NCBI GenBank assembly: GCA_014360755.1
Contig: JACIWX010000002.1
Coordinates: 418,800 to 482,799, forward strand
Source of the DNA: Chloroflexota bacterium
Lineage (GTDB): Bacteria; Chloroflexota; Anaerolineae; UBA2200
Length of the DNA stretch: 64,000 bases
Direction: 5' to 3'
Below the pieces are notes generated by a model that was not told the DNA's origin, did no database searches, and saw only the letters and a program-made list of their open reading frames with translations. Each line of letters begins with the position of its first letter. The stretch's first letter is position 1. Positions 37,901-45,581 of the stretch are shown here, piece after piece. A program made the translations under genes and the position numbers.

Positions 37901-40743
37901 CCCCCACCATGACGCCTACGCCGACTATGCCAGGTCCTACTCCTACAGCAGTAGCAACTGCTAGCCCCACATTTTCTCCTACGCCTACGCGGACGCCAAC
38001 CCAGTTTTTTGTCCCTACCGTACTAACTTCGACTGCGTCAGGATGCATGGAGATAACCCCTGATCCAGTTGGGCGTACTGTGCAAAAGGCTGACTCGCGG
38101 ATGTTACTCATCTGGCAAGGGACGATTACGTCAGCCCGCCTTGTTCTTCCATCTTGCGGTGTCAAACAGGGTGTGCATCACACGGTTTACCTGAACGGGC
38201 AGCCAGTAGTTCAAGTTGCTGATGACGTGTTCAATACCTGCATCTGTTATAGCAGTGGGCAAACAGTAACCTACCCTCTAAGCAATCCGAATGTCGTATT
38301 GAGTGGATGGAACTATATCAGTATCACCAATGATGCGGATGTAACAGATGGCTGGCTGGCTCACAGTGCAAGGTTGGTTATTGAGGGTAATTTGGCTGGA
38401 ACTACCATTCGTGAGTTTACGTTTACTAGTACGTACGATGGAAGCACGCGCCGCGCTGTTTATCAGTTGCCCATTGTCCACAATCCTGGCCGACCTATGC
38501 CCTTATTGGTCTCTGTAGGCGGCATTGGAGAGGGGAAATGGGGAGCGCTTTATCGTTATGCCGAGCGCGCGAATGCCAGAGAATGGTTGCTGCTGGCACC
38601 AGATATCCGTTCTGCGGCAGCGAGTGAGGGAGGTCGCACCGCCTCGCTTCAGGTACAACATGATATCCTAGATGCTATTGACCATTTGCTGGCTGATCCC
38701 AGCTTGAATATAGACCGGACGCGAATCTATTTGAGTGGCTTCTCCGTAGGGGGAGGCATCGTGGCTACTGTGGCGGCAAAGTATCCCCATAGGTTCGCAG
38801 CAGTTGTGGATTGGGCTGGCCCAACCGATCTCAAGGAATGGGCACAGCAACGACCGTCGGTGGAGCCTTCGCTGATCAACGATATAGGTTGTCCATTTTC
38901 TGGACCCGGGATGTGTCCTTTGGAGTGGACACGGCGTTCTGCACGCTCTATGGCGCAGAATTTGAAACATGTGGCTATGGCTGTCGTTCACGGCCGGAAT
39001 GATACGCGGGTGCCGTTTGCACAGTCATGGGACTTTTATCAGCACATGCAGAGCTTTTTCGTCCCAGAGGACTATCATAAGTTATTCATCTGGCATGATG
39101 GTGACCATGTGGACTGGTTGCCGGAGTTTGATGACCTAGGTTTTATGGCGAATTTCACCTTAAATGCCAACCCCACAGATATCACCATCCGAGCTGACGA
39201 AAGCAAGGATTATTATTGGGTGCGCATTCTGCAAAAGGATTGGAACGGCAATTGGGCGGATGGCTTTAGCAGTATAGTGGCCAGTTATGATATGGCTACG
39301 CGTGTGATTTCGGCGACCATTATGGATGGGCGTGCTTTCCGAGAGGGCAATCTGCCTTTAGACGTCAGTTTTGACCTGCGAGCAATAGGTTTTGATCCGT
39401 ATGCTAGTTATACAGTGGAGGATTCCAATGTGGCGACGGGGGATTTTGCATTGCGCACCGTCTCGCCCGTGAATGGCTACTTGACTGTATCCTTGCCGCG
39501 CGATCGTTTGGGCAAGGTGCACCATCAATACTTGATTTATCCCTCTACTGCCCCTGAGCTATTCAGTAGGACGTTGCAACAGGGGGTTGCTGGTTACTCA
39601 GGTGCAATGGATACGTATATTGACCGCTACAACCCAACCACTAACCATGCGACTAGTCCAGAGTTAAAAGTCAACAATGGAGGGAGTTTGCTGAGTCTAT
39701 TGAAGTTTGATCTCAGCAGCATTCCTCGTGATGCGCTGATTAAGCAGGCGTTTTTGACCATTTATCTTGGGAATACGCCATCTAATGCGCTTGAGGTAAG
39801 CCTTTATTCCCTGCTGACACATTGGGTGGATAGGGAGGCTACCTGGCAGCAAGCTGCCCAAGGTGTGCCCTGGACGGCGCAGGGACAAGGTGCGGATGGC
39901 AGTGGCTATTATTCTCCAACGCCGATCGCTGTAGTCACGAACGTGCGTGAGAGCGGTGTTTACACTTTCAATGTGAAATCAGCGCTCCAAAATTGGCTGA
40001 CAGGGGCATTGCCGAACGAAGGCTTTTTGATTTCAGGGCCGCGAGGGGGCGGTTCTGGCGCAGAGCATTATCGCTTTGCCTCATCAGAAGCCTCCGATGC
40101 AAGTCGTAGGCCCAAATTGCAGGTGCTTTATATGCTGCCCACGCCGACGCCGACACCGACATACACGCCGACAGCTACACCTACACCAACCAATACGCCT
40201 ACTCCTACACCAACTAACACTTCAACTCCGACACCCACGTCCACGCCTACGGTTACTCCTACACTGGCCACTACGCCTACGCCGACGGCTACTCCTAGTG
40301 CCTCGGCAACCCCTTCGTGTACGCTTCGGGGGACTGTTACTTTGCAACGGCCTGACAAACCAGCTCCGGATCCAAGCTGGGTAGTCCAGTTGACCGTGAC
40401 CGTTGGAACTAGTCAGTATGTGACTTTTACTGATGAGAGGGGAAATTTCACACTCTCTGGTTTAACGCCGGGGGTTTATAACATACGAGTGAAGGGTAGC
40501 CATACCCTTTCCAACTTCAGGAGCAATGTAACCTTGAATACTGGCTGGAATGAAGTAGATTTTGGTATGCTCAAGGAAGGCGATGCGAATAATGACAACT
40601 GTGTTTCTATCATTGATTTTTCCATTTTGGCCAATGGTTTCTTCCCTCGCTTCGACCCCCGTGCCGATTTCAATCACGACGGAGTAGTCAATATCATTGA
40701 TTTCTCTCTATTCAGAGGGAACTTTGGCCTATGCGGTCAGTAA
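34951..40743 (+). CDS. Giant secreted esterase-like protein: three DNRLRE domains, two hydrolases, dockerin
   Basis: A 1930-residue protein. ATG 34951 follows AGGAGAGG. Residues 1-40 form a signal or anchor segment. DNRLRE domain 1 is at about 43-235, followed by a Thr/Pro linker, a beta-rich region, and an alpha/beta hydrolase with nucleophile Ser505 (GFSTGG), Asp587/588 and His623. DNRLRE 2 is at about 773-966, with a linker and a second hydrolase with Ser1265 (GFSVGG), Asp1351 and His1386. DNRLRE 3 is at about 1534-1728, followed by a long Thr/Pro linker, a beta-sandwich (about 1790-1870), and a dockerin from 1877 with two calcium loops. The two DNRLRE-linker-hydrolase units are clear internal duplicates. 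The hydrolases look like esterases or PHB-depolymerase relatives and may deacylate polysaccharides. The dockerin should dock to a cohesin such as that at 63537. Confidence 0.85.
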   Translation: MTKPSVLVIIALVFTVGLWLIVSFAVANQAAAAVVLPVQAQQGVYTVTFQSGVSPAGYSGAEDAFINYFSANENQGSSGELWIRSDGWQRALLRFDLQQHIPGGVRVLSATLTLHVNSRTASNRARLLCYQVLQPWIESQVTWNNASQGIPWTGGGGCDGNSRSDVPSCQTEVNIPSGNIVLDLTSLVQVWVNNPAENYGFLLKGETIEGNVTYKFTSADGTRDYRPKLVVMYEGAPPLATPTPTRTPTKTPTPFPPTVITSTLADWQFDACLKVSPEKPVSNEERMVLIWQGTPWMAELRITFCNSESPQPVYLNGRMIGTAPITPTENCECNEEQRRGYQARFEIDPHLIDPGPSYINVITITNEANSWDRIKAYGAHIILSGDITGATRSYFDFSYDFDGTPIKGAVQIPIGYNPDVATPLLISVPGTGEDKDHGLIRYAVRANEMGWLLASLDMRKGWSSPSASRARTPSLAVQHDIIKLLQYVQANYNVDRTRVYIAGFSTGGGIAATVAAKYPDVFAGVIDYAGVTNYAEWYQERGDLADVLNREFNGTPDGNFEYARRSSRLLARNLQYVAMRIVHGTADDRVRFSQSSLMYNEAMPLFYDPALTFKEFYPHLGGHTPELPGVSETDLLFLSHHHLVENPRELKIITDEGKSYYWLRVDKMNTSSTAWRGWVEIEARYDLESSTIWLNAKEGDFAEGKPLTVTLDLSKMGLDVAIPYDIEEYDDRTGDFSFRSAVVPTAGKLILTVPRNALGYVARRYVISPAIGRELKVLRLQQGTEGYTGTKDTYITAWAGEGPEEPHGSSTRLLLGYDARRKALLKFDLSAVPAGIEVKAAKLTVNLLESKSSNISISAYEALRPWQDSEATWQWATRSERWGSPGAEGSGDRAFTPVYTVENVRAAGAYTFNLKSLVERWLATPTSNQGVVLIGGGAYTADSYPLASAEYSDVSKRPLLEIWYMEPLPTPIATPSPTKTSTPTPTMTPTPTMPGPTPTAVATASPTFSPTPTRTPTQFFVPTVLTSTASGCMEITPDPVGRTVQKADSRMLLIWQGTITSARLVLPSCGVKQGVHHTVYLNGQPVVQVADDVFNTCICYSSGQTVTYPLSNPNVVLSGWNYISITNDADVTDGWLAHSARLVIEGNLAGTTIREFTFTSTYDGSTRRAVYQLPIVHNPGRPMPLLVSVGGIGEGKWGALYRYAERANAREWLLLAPDIRSAAASEGGRTASLQVQHDILDAIDHLLADPSLNIDRTRIYLSGFSVGGGIVATVAAKYPHRFAAVVDWAGPTDLKEWAQQRPSVEPSLINDIGCPFSGPGMCPLEWTRRSARSMAQNLKHVAMAVVHGRNDTRVPFAQSWDFYQHMQSFFVPEDYHKLFIWHDGDHVDWLPEFDDLGFMANFTLNANPTDITIRADESKDYYWVRILQKDWNGNWADGFSSIVASYDMATRVISATIMDGRAFREGNLPLDVSFDLRAIGFDPYASYTVEDSNVATGDFALRTVSPVNGYLTVSLPRDRLGKVHHQYLIYPSTAPELFSRTLQQGVAGYSGAMDTYIDRYNPTTNHATSPELKVNNGGSLLSLLKFDLSSIPRDALIKQAFLTIYLGNTPSNALEVSLYSLLTHWVDREATWQQAAQGVPWTAQGQGADGSGYYSPTPIAVVTNVRESGVYTFNVKSALQNWLTGALPNEGFLISGPRGGGSGAEHYRFASSEASDASRRPKLQVLYMLPTPTPTPTYTPTATPTPTNTPTPTPTNTSTPTPTSTPTVTPTLATTPTPTATPSASATPSCTLRGTVTLQRPDKPAPDPSWVVQLTVTVGTSQYVTFTDERGNFTLSGLTPGVYNIRVKGSHTLSNFRSNVTLNTGWNEVDFGMLKEGDANNDNCVSIIDFSILANGFFPRFDPRADFNHDGVVNIIDFSLFRGNFGLCGQ
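35668..35723 (+). repeat. Thr/Pro linker coding repeat 1
   Basis: A short run of ACG/CCx-type codons reading TPTPTRTPTKTPTP. It links DNRLRE domain 1 to the first beta-rich region of the giant secreted protein. This is a low-complexity linker, likely flexible and possibly O-glycosylated. Confidence 0.85.
37855..38006 (+). repeat. Thr/Pro linker coding repeat 2
   Basis: About fifty codons of Thr, Pro and Ser between DNRLRE domain 2 and the second hydrolase unit, with repeats of the ACGCCTACxCC type. The corresponding - strand reads as a false GVGV-rich frame. Confidence 0.85.
40138..40317 (+). repeat. Thr/Pro linker coding repeat 3
   Basis: The longest linker, about sixty codons of TPTPT type between DNRLRE domain 3 and the beta-sandwich plus dockerin. 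Short degenerate direct repeats of ACxCCxACx make this stretch prone to length change by slippage. Confidence 0.85.
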
Positions 40744-40810
40744 TATTCCTGCGGGAGACTTGTCCTGGGACGTTTTGCGATGGCCATGATTTGTACTGGT
40801 AGAGGATGAC

Positions 40811-42292
40811 ATGAGAGTTTGTCTGGTTTATTCGGACGTTGGCGGGGTGGCGCACTATGGCGCCCGCAAATATTACCATGGCTTGGGTTACCTTTCCAGC
40901 GTGTTGAAGCAGGCAGGCCACGAAACTGCTTTGATTTACCTTTGGGCTGAGCCGAACAGAGAAGAATTTCTACAACGGGTTAGGAAAATAGATCCAGCGC
41001 TCGTGGCTTTTTCGGCTACTACGCACCAGTTCCCTTATGTAGAGAAATGCGCTCGCTGGATCAAAGAGTCCCTGCCTGGGATATTGTGTATTGTTGGAGG
41101 CCCTCATCCCACCCTTGTACCGGAGGATGTTCTTGCGAACCCCGATTTTGATTTAGTTTGTGTGGGTGAGGGTGAGTATCCGTTGCTGGACCTGGTCACG
41201 GCGTTGCAAGAGGGGCAAGATATTGCCCACATTCCTAACCTTTGGTTGCGTAAAGAGGGAACCCTGATTAAGAACCCCTTGCGCCCATTGCTCCAAAACC
41301 TGGATGAACTGCCCTTTGCCGATCGCGATCTGTTCGATTTTGAGCAGATTTTGGCGCATAATGGCGGTTGGGTGGATATGATGGCCGGACGGGGTTGTCC
41401 ATACGGGTGCTCGTACTGTTGTAACCCCAGCCTGAGAGAGAAGTTCAAAGGATTGGGGAGGTATGTGCGGTTCCGCAGTGTGGATAACGTGCTTTCCGAG
41501 ATACGTTTTCTGGCCGGGCGCTACAGGATCAAGACATTGAATTTCCAGGATGATGTCTTTACCCTCAACAAAGACTGGACATTAGAATTTTGCCAGAAGT
41601 ATGAAAAGGAGTTTGCTCTTCCATTCTGGATTAATACGCGCGTCGAGCGTATCAATGATGAGGAAATAGTGGCTGCTTTGGCTCATGCGAGATGCCGTGG
41701 AGTACGCATTGGCATTGAATCGGGGAATGAAAAACTGCGTGCTGAAATACTCAAGCGACGCATGTCCAATGATGAAATTCGGCGTGCTTTTGCTCTGGCT
41801 CACCGGTATGGTCTGGATGTGTACACATGTAATATGCTTGGCATACCAGGAGAGACGGCGGAGATGATCCAAGAGACCATTGACTTGAACCGTGAGTTGC
41901 AGCCCGCGGATCTACAGTTTTCTGTTTTTTACCCTTATCCCATGACCGAATTGTATGACTTGTCAGTCCGTGAGGGTTATCTCATAGATGGTGCGTTTTT
42001 GCCTAGTTACTATGAACGAAGGAGCATCCTCCGTTTGCCAACGTTGACTCCTGAGGAGTTAGAACGAGGATATGATCAGTTTCAATTGCTTAAAGACGAA
42101 TTGCGCATGAAGCGAGAAAACCCGCGGAAGTATCGCATCTATCAGATGTTGCGCGTTCTGTTTTTGGGTGATGCAGCGAGGGCTCGTGCAGCATTGCGCC
42201 TGCTCGGACGCATAAAAAGGAGTATTGTCCGCTTGGGGCGGAAACACCAGTTCGAGCAGAGTGAACGACAAACAATGCAGGTGAAAGAATGA
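40811..42292 (+). CDS. Cobalamin-binding-type radical SAM protein (BchE-like)
   Basis: A 493-residue enzyme. Residues 1 to about 165 form a B12-binding-like domain: YHGLGYLSSVLKQAGHE, FSATTHQFPY and VGGPHPTLVPEDVL, the typical GGPH segment. VCVGEGEYPLLDL follows. The radical SAM core has GRGC196PYGC200SYC203CNPS and FQDDVFTLNKDW. RIGIESGNEKL and MLGIPGETAEMI are standard later motifs. These proteins often carry out methylation or ring chemistry on lipids or natural products. It overlaps the following methyltransferase by four bases (ATGA), so the pair may act on one substrate. Confidence 0.85.
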   Translation: MRVCLVYSDVGGVAHYGARKYYHGLGYLSSVLKQAGHETALIYLWAEPNREEFLQRVRKIDPALVAFSATTHQFPYVEKCARWIKESLPGILCIVGGPHPTLVPEDVLANPDFDLVCVGEGEYPLLDLVTALQEGQDIAHIPNLWLRKEGTLIKNPLRPLLQNLDELPFADRDLFDFEQILAHNGGWVDMMAGRGCPYGCSYCCNPSLREKFKGLGRYVRFRSVDNVLSEIRFLAGRYRIKTLNFQDDVFTLNKDWTLEFCQKYEKEFALPFWINTRVERINDEEIVAALAHARCRGVRIGIESGNEKLRAEILKRRMSNDEIRRAFALAHRYGLDVYTCNMLGIPGETAEMIQETIDLNRELQPADLQFSVFYPYPMTELYDLSVREGYLIDGAFLPSYYERRSILRLPTLTPEELERGYDQFQLLKDELRMKRENPRKYRIYQMLRVLFLGDAARARAALRLLGRIKRSIVRLGRKHQFEQSERQTMQVKE

Positions 42293-42996
42293 ATCTAGGC
42301 GAGTTTTATGATGCGTATTGGCGCAGGGCGGATGACACCTTTGATATGGAACGCCTGAATTTGATCGCTAGCCGTGTGTTTCCTGGCGAAAATGTTTTGG
42401 AAGTGGATTGTGGCCCTGGCGTATTAGCCAAAATGATGCAAGAACGCGGGGCTAAGGTTACGGGCACAGACCTTTCTATGGTGGCCGTCGAGCGGGCTCG
42501 AGCAAAGGGCATAGAGGCTTACCAGGTGGACATAGATACGGAGCCATTGCCGTTTGCTGAAGATACTTTTGACACCGTGGTATCGAATTCGATGATTGAG
42601 CACCGCTTTTTCCCTGAGCGCTCCTTCGATGAATGCGTGCGCGTGCTGAAGCCTGGGGGTAAGTTCATCGTTTGTTTGCCCAATATCGCCCATTGGATAT
42701 GCCGCTGGTGGCTCATTACGGGTCATTTCCCTTACGTGGAGGATTCACCGACGGATATGCTGCATTTGCGCTTTTTTACCGTTTCCGAGGTGAAAAAGAT
42801 ATGCCGCCAGCGCGGCTTGCGCGTTCTGGAAGTAGATGGCAGTCCCAGTTTATGGGCAAAGGAATTCTATCCCCCGCTGGTGAGATCGCGTTACGTACGA
42901 TGGGTGTATCCCTGGTTGGCACATCGTTGGCCATCCCTGTTTGCCCGGGATTTTGTCGTCGTGTGCCGAAGGGAGGGGACCTCCCATGTCGCTTAG
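42289..42996 (+). CDS. SAM-dependent methyltransferase
   Basis: A 235-residue class I methyltransferase. NVLEVDCGPGVLAKMM is the SAM loop; the first Gly of the usual VGCGxG reads Asp. GTDLSMVAVERARAKG is the second strand, LPFAEDTFDTVVSNSMIEH the post-motif, and VLKPGGKFIVCLPN the fourth strand. The rest, including FYPPLVRSRYVRWVYPWLAHRW, is basic and aromatic and could touch the membrane. It starts inside the radical SAM stop codon and overlaps the flippase gene by eleven bases. Confidence 0.8.
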   Translation: MNLGEFYDAYWRRADDTFDMERLNLIASRVFPGENVLEVDCGPGVLAKMMQERGAKVTGTDLSMVAVERARAKGIEAYQVDIDTEPLPFAEDTFDTVVSNSMIEHRFFPERSFDECVRVLKPGGKFIVCLPNIAHWICRWWLITGHFPYVEDSPTDMLHLRFFTVSEVKKICRQRGLRVLEVDGSPSLWAKEFYPPLVRSRYVRWVYPWLAHRWPSLFARDFVVVCRREGTSHVA

Positions 42997-44461
42997 GCGA
43001 CAGGCTACTGCTGGTGTCTTCTGGGTTAGCATCTCTACTGTAGCCAATAACTTTTTCGTTATGCTCACACGCTACATCCTGGCAAGGATGTTGCTCCCGG
43101 CGGAGTTTGGATTAGTCTCCATGGCTTATATCGCGATTGATTTCTTGCAAATGTTTCGCGAGATGGGATTTGCTTCTGCATTGATCTATCGCAAGGGAGA
43201 TATCCGCAAGGCAGCGGACACCATGTTTATTTCCGTGCTGTGCATTGCTACTTTTCTGTTCCTCCTAGCGTTTCTTGCTGCACCTTATGTGGCTATTTTC
43301 TTCCGCTCGCCTGTGCTCAAGCCTGTGTTGCGCGCTCTTTCGGTGAACATTCTTATCTCCGCCTTGGGCGAGGTGCAATTTTCATTGCTGGCCAAGACCC
43401 TCTCCTTTCGCGAGAAATTGCTTCCCGATTTGGTTCCGACCGTGGCTTATGGGGTGGTTTCCATTACCTTGGCTTTGATGGGCTTTGGTGTATGGAGCCT
43501 AGTTATTGCCAGGATCATAGACTCAATATTGACCACTGCCCTGGCTTGGCTGGTAGTCCCGTGGTGGCGACCAAGCTTGCGCTTTGACCGGCAGGAAGCC
43601 AAAGCGCTTTTCGACTATGGCAAGCACGTAGTAGGTAGCAGCGTATTGATTTACTTCATTACGAATTTGGATAACACATTCATCGGACGGGTGCTGGGAG
43701 AAGAACAGCTCGGCTATTATGGCTTTGCCTATAACCAGGCGAACCTACCTGCCACGCAGATATCCCGCATTATCGGTCAAGTGCTTTTCCCGGCTTATTC
43801 CAAGATCCAAGGGGATATCGCCGCTTTGCGGGCTGCATTCTTCAAAACATTGCATTATGTATCCTTGTTATCAATCCCCGTGTCGGTTGCCATTATGACT
43901 TTTGCAGCGCCCTTTATCCAGACTCTTTATGGAAGAAGGTGGGCTCCATCAATCGTGCCATTACAGGTATTGGGGCTTTATGGCCTGCTGCGCGCGATCG
44001 CAGTCAATATGGGCAGTGTTTTCAAAGCGGGGGGAAAGCCCAATTGGCTGACCTATATAGCCCTATGGCGCCTTGCCATGATGGGCATCTTCTTGTACCC
44101 AGCGACTAGGTACTACGGTATCGTTGGAGTCAGCGTTCTTTCTGCTGTGGTCTCTATCGCTGACTTTATTATTTCCGCTGCTTTGACGAATAGGCTTATT
44201 TATGGTAGACTTGTTGATTACGTAAGGGCACTGTGGTTACCAACAGTGCTTTCCGTATTCTCGGCATTAGTAGCCACGTGGTCGTATGCGCACATGGCTG
44301 GAAGACATGACTTTATCGCTTTGGTGGCAGCGGGCGCATTGATGGTTATTGTGTATGGGTTGTCTGTTCTTATCTTAGATAAAGAGGTGCGCCGCTTCAT
44401 CGTAAACACATTGGTTGATGTAGAGCAGGCGAGGAAAAGATTGACCGGCAATGCCGCGTAA
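42986..44461 (+). CDS. Lipid-linked oligosaccharide flippase (Wzx/PST family)
   Basis: A 491-residue membrane protein with about twelve to fourteen helices. ATG 42986 is chosen for GGGAGGGG seven bases upstream. The N-terminal LRRQATAGVFWVSISTV and then ARMLLPAEFGLVSMAY are the classic start of PST/Wzx flippases of the MOP superfamily. GYYGFAYNQANLPATQISRIIGQVLFPAYSK is another hallmark. It would move an undecaprenyl-diphosphate-linked repeat unit across the membrane, upstream of the polymerase at 49254. Confidence 0.88.
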   Translation: MSLRRQATAGVFWVSISTVANNFFVMLTRYILARMLLPAEFGLVSMAYIAIDFLQMFREMGFASALIYRKGDIRKAADTMFISVLCIATFLFLLAFLAAPYVAIFFRSPVLKPVLRALSVNILISALGEVQFSLLAKTLSFREKLLPDLVPTVAYGVVSITLALMGFGVWSLVIARIIDSILTTALAWLVVPWWRPSLRFDRQEAKALFDYGKHVVGSSVLIYFITNLDNTFIGRVLGEEQLGYYGFAYNQANLPATQISRIIGQVLFPAYSKIQGDIAALRAAFFKTLHYVSLLSIPVSVAIMTFAAPFIQTLYGRRWAPSIVPLQVLGLYGLLRAIAVNMGSVFKAGGKPNWLTYIALWRLAMMGIFLYPATRYYGIVGVSVLSAVVSIADFIISAALTNRLIYGRLVDYVRALWLPTVLSVFSALVATWSYAHMAGRHDFIALVAAGALMVIVYGLSVLILDKEVRRFIVNTLVDVEQARKRLTGNAA

Positions 44462-44492
44462 ATGTCTAGCCAGCCTATAGGGTGTATAAAAA

Positions 44493-45578
44493 GTGATCCC
44501 TAATTGCCACGTGGTTCAGGTTTCTAAAGTTCGCATGAACCCTTACGTAAGGCTTTTGCAAGAAGCCTTGCAAGGGGTAGGGGTTTCTTGCTCCTTGATG
44601 GATGGGCTTTCTCCGCGTTTGGTGCGTTCCTGGCAAGGGACGGCGGATATTTTGCATCTGCATTGGCCAGAGTTACTATACACATCATCGAGTTTCGCCC
44701 GTAGCATCCGTTTATTGGCTGCTGTTTTGGCTGGACTGGTCCTAGCCAAGCGCAATGGGAGCAAAATCGTCTATACTGTGCACAATCTGAATCCCCACGA
44801 ACAGCGTTTTCCCTCTCTTCACCGCGTGGTAAATGCGATTCTTTTTGTGCTGGCTGATGCTTTGCATGTGCACGATGAACAAGCCGAGCAGGATGTAGCA
44901 CGCGTATATTCGCGTGTGATGGCGTGGCGAGGGAAGCGAGGACGGAGGCTATATGTCGTGCCTCATGGGAGTTATATTGGTGCTTACCCGAATGACTGTA
45001 CAAAGGAGGAAGCGAGAGCGAATCTGGGATTGGATGCCCGGGCATTCGTTTACCTCTTTCTGGGGCAGATTCGTCGCTATAAAGGCATTGAGGACTTGAT
45101 CGCTGCCTTCAGCCAGTTGGGCGATGGTACAAGTCGGTTAGTAGTGGCTGGCCATGTACACGATGCTGCGTACGCAGAAGCGCTGAGACAACTTTTACAG
45201 GGGCAGCCTGCGATTCATGCGCGATTTGAATATGTACCAGATTCTGAGGTACAGTATTTCATGAATGCCTGTGATGTCTGTGTATTGCCCTATCGCGATG
45301 TAACCACTTCAGGGGCGGCTATCCTGGCTTTTTCCTTCGGCAAACCTATTATAGCTCCCGCTATGGGGGCGTTTCCAGCATTGGCTTCTAGTGGGCGTGG
45401 AATCCTCTATGACCCGGAGAAATCAGACGGTTTGCTACGTGCATTGCAGCAAGCCCGGCTGACAGATATGGAAAAGGCGGGAGGGCGGGCTTGGGATTGG
45501 GCGATAGAACACCAGTGGTCCCATTTGGTGCCCCAGTTCGTTCGCATCTATCGCGAGGTATGGGCAACTGGGAAGTAA
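44493..45578 (+). CDS. Family 4-like glycosyltransferase (GT-B)
   Basis: A 361-residue enzyme. The N-terminal domain has HLHWPELL and VYTVHNLNPHEQRFP, the pattern of GT-B enzymes related to GumH and similar mannosyltransferases. The C-terminal domain has FLGQIRRYKGIEDLI (donor-side lysine region) and LPYRDVTTSGAAILAFSFGKPII; the Ex7E motif of typical GT4 enzymes is not evident. It works in the cytosol on a lipid-linked glycan. GTG 44493 is used, with GTG 44511 an alternative start. Confidence 0.8.
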   Translation: MIPNCHVVQVSKVRMNPYVRLLQEALQGVGVSCSLMDGLSPRLVRSWQGTADILHLHWPELLYTSSSFARSIRLLAAVLAGLVLAKRNGSKIVYTVHNLNPHEQRFPSLHRVVNAILFVLADALHVHDEQAEQDVARVYSRVMAWRGKRGRRLYVVPHGSYIGAYPNDCTKEEARANLGLDARAFVYLFLGQIRRYKGIEDLIAAFSQLGDGTSRLVVAGHVHDAAYAEALRQLLQGQPAIHARFEYVPDSEVQYFMNACDVCVLPYRDVTTSGAAILAFSFGKPIIAPAMGAFPALASSGRGILYDPEKSDGLLRALQQARLTDMEKAGGRAWDWAIEHQWSHLVPQFVRIYREVWATGK

Positions 45579-45581
45579 TGG

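Noticed and set aside
40138..40317. Short regular repeats that resemble a CRISPR array
   Set aside because: Units are only a few bases long, degenerate and in frame with a Thr/Pro linker; there are no spacers and no cas genes.
40128..40358. - strand frame rich in Gly-Val repeats
   Set aside because: This is only the complement of the Thr/Pro linker codons in the giant secreted protein. The same holds for the frames opposite 35668 and 37855.
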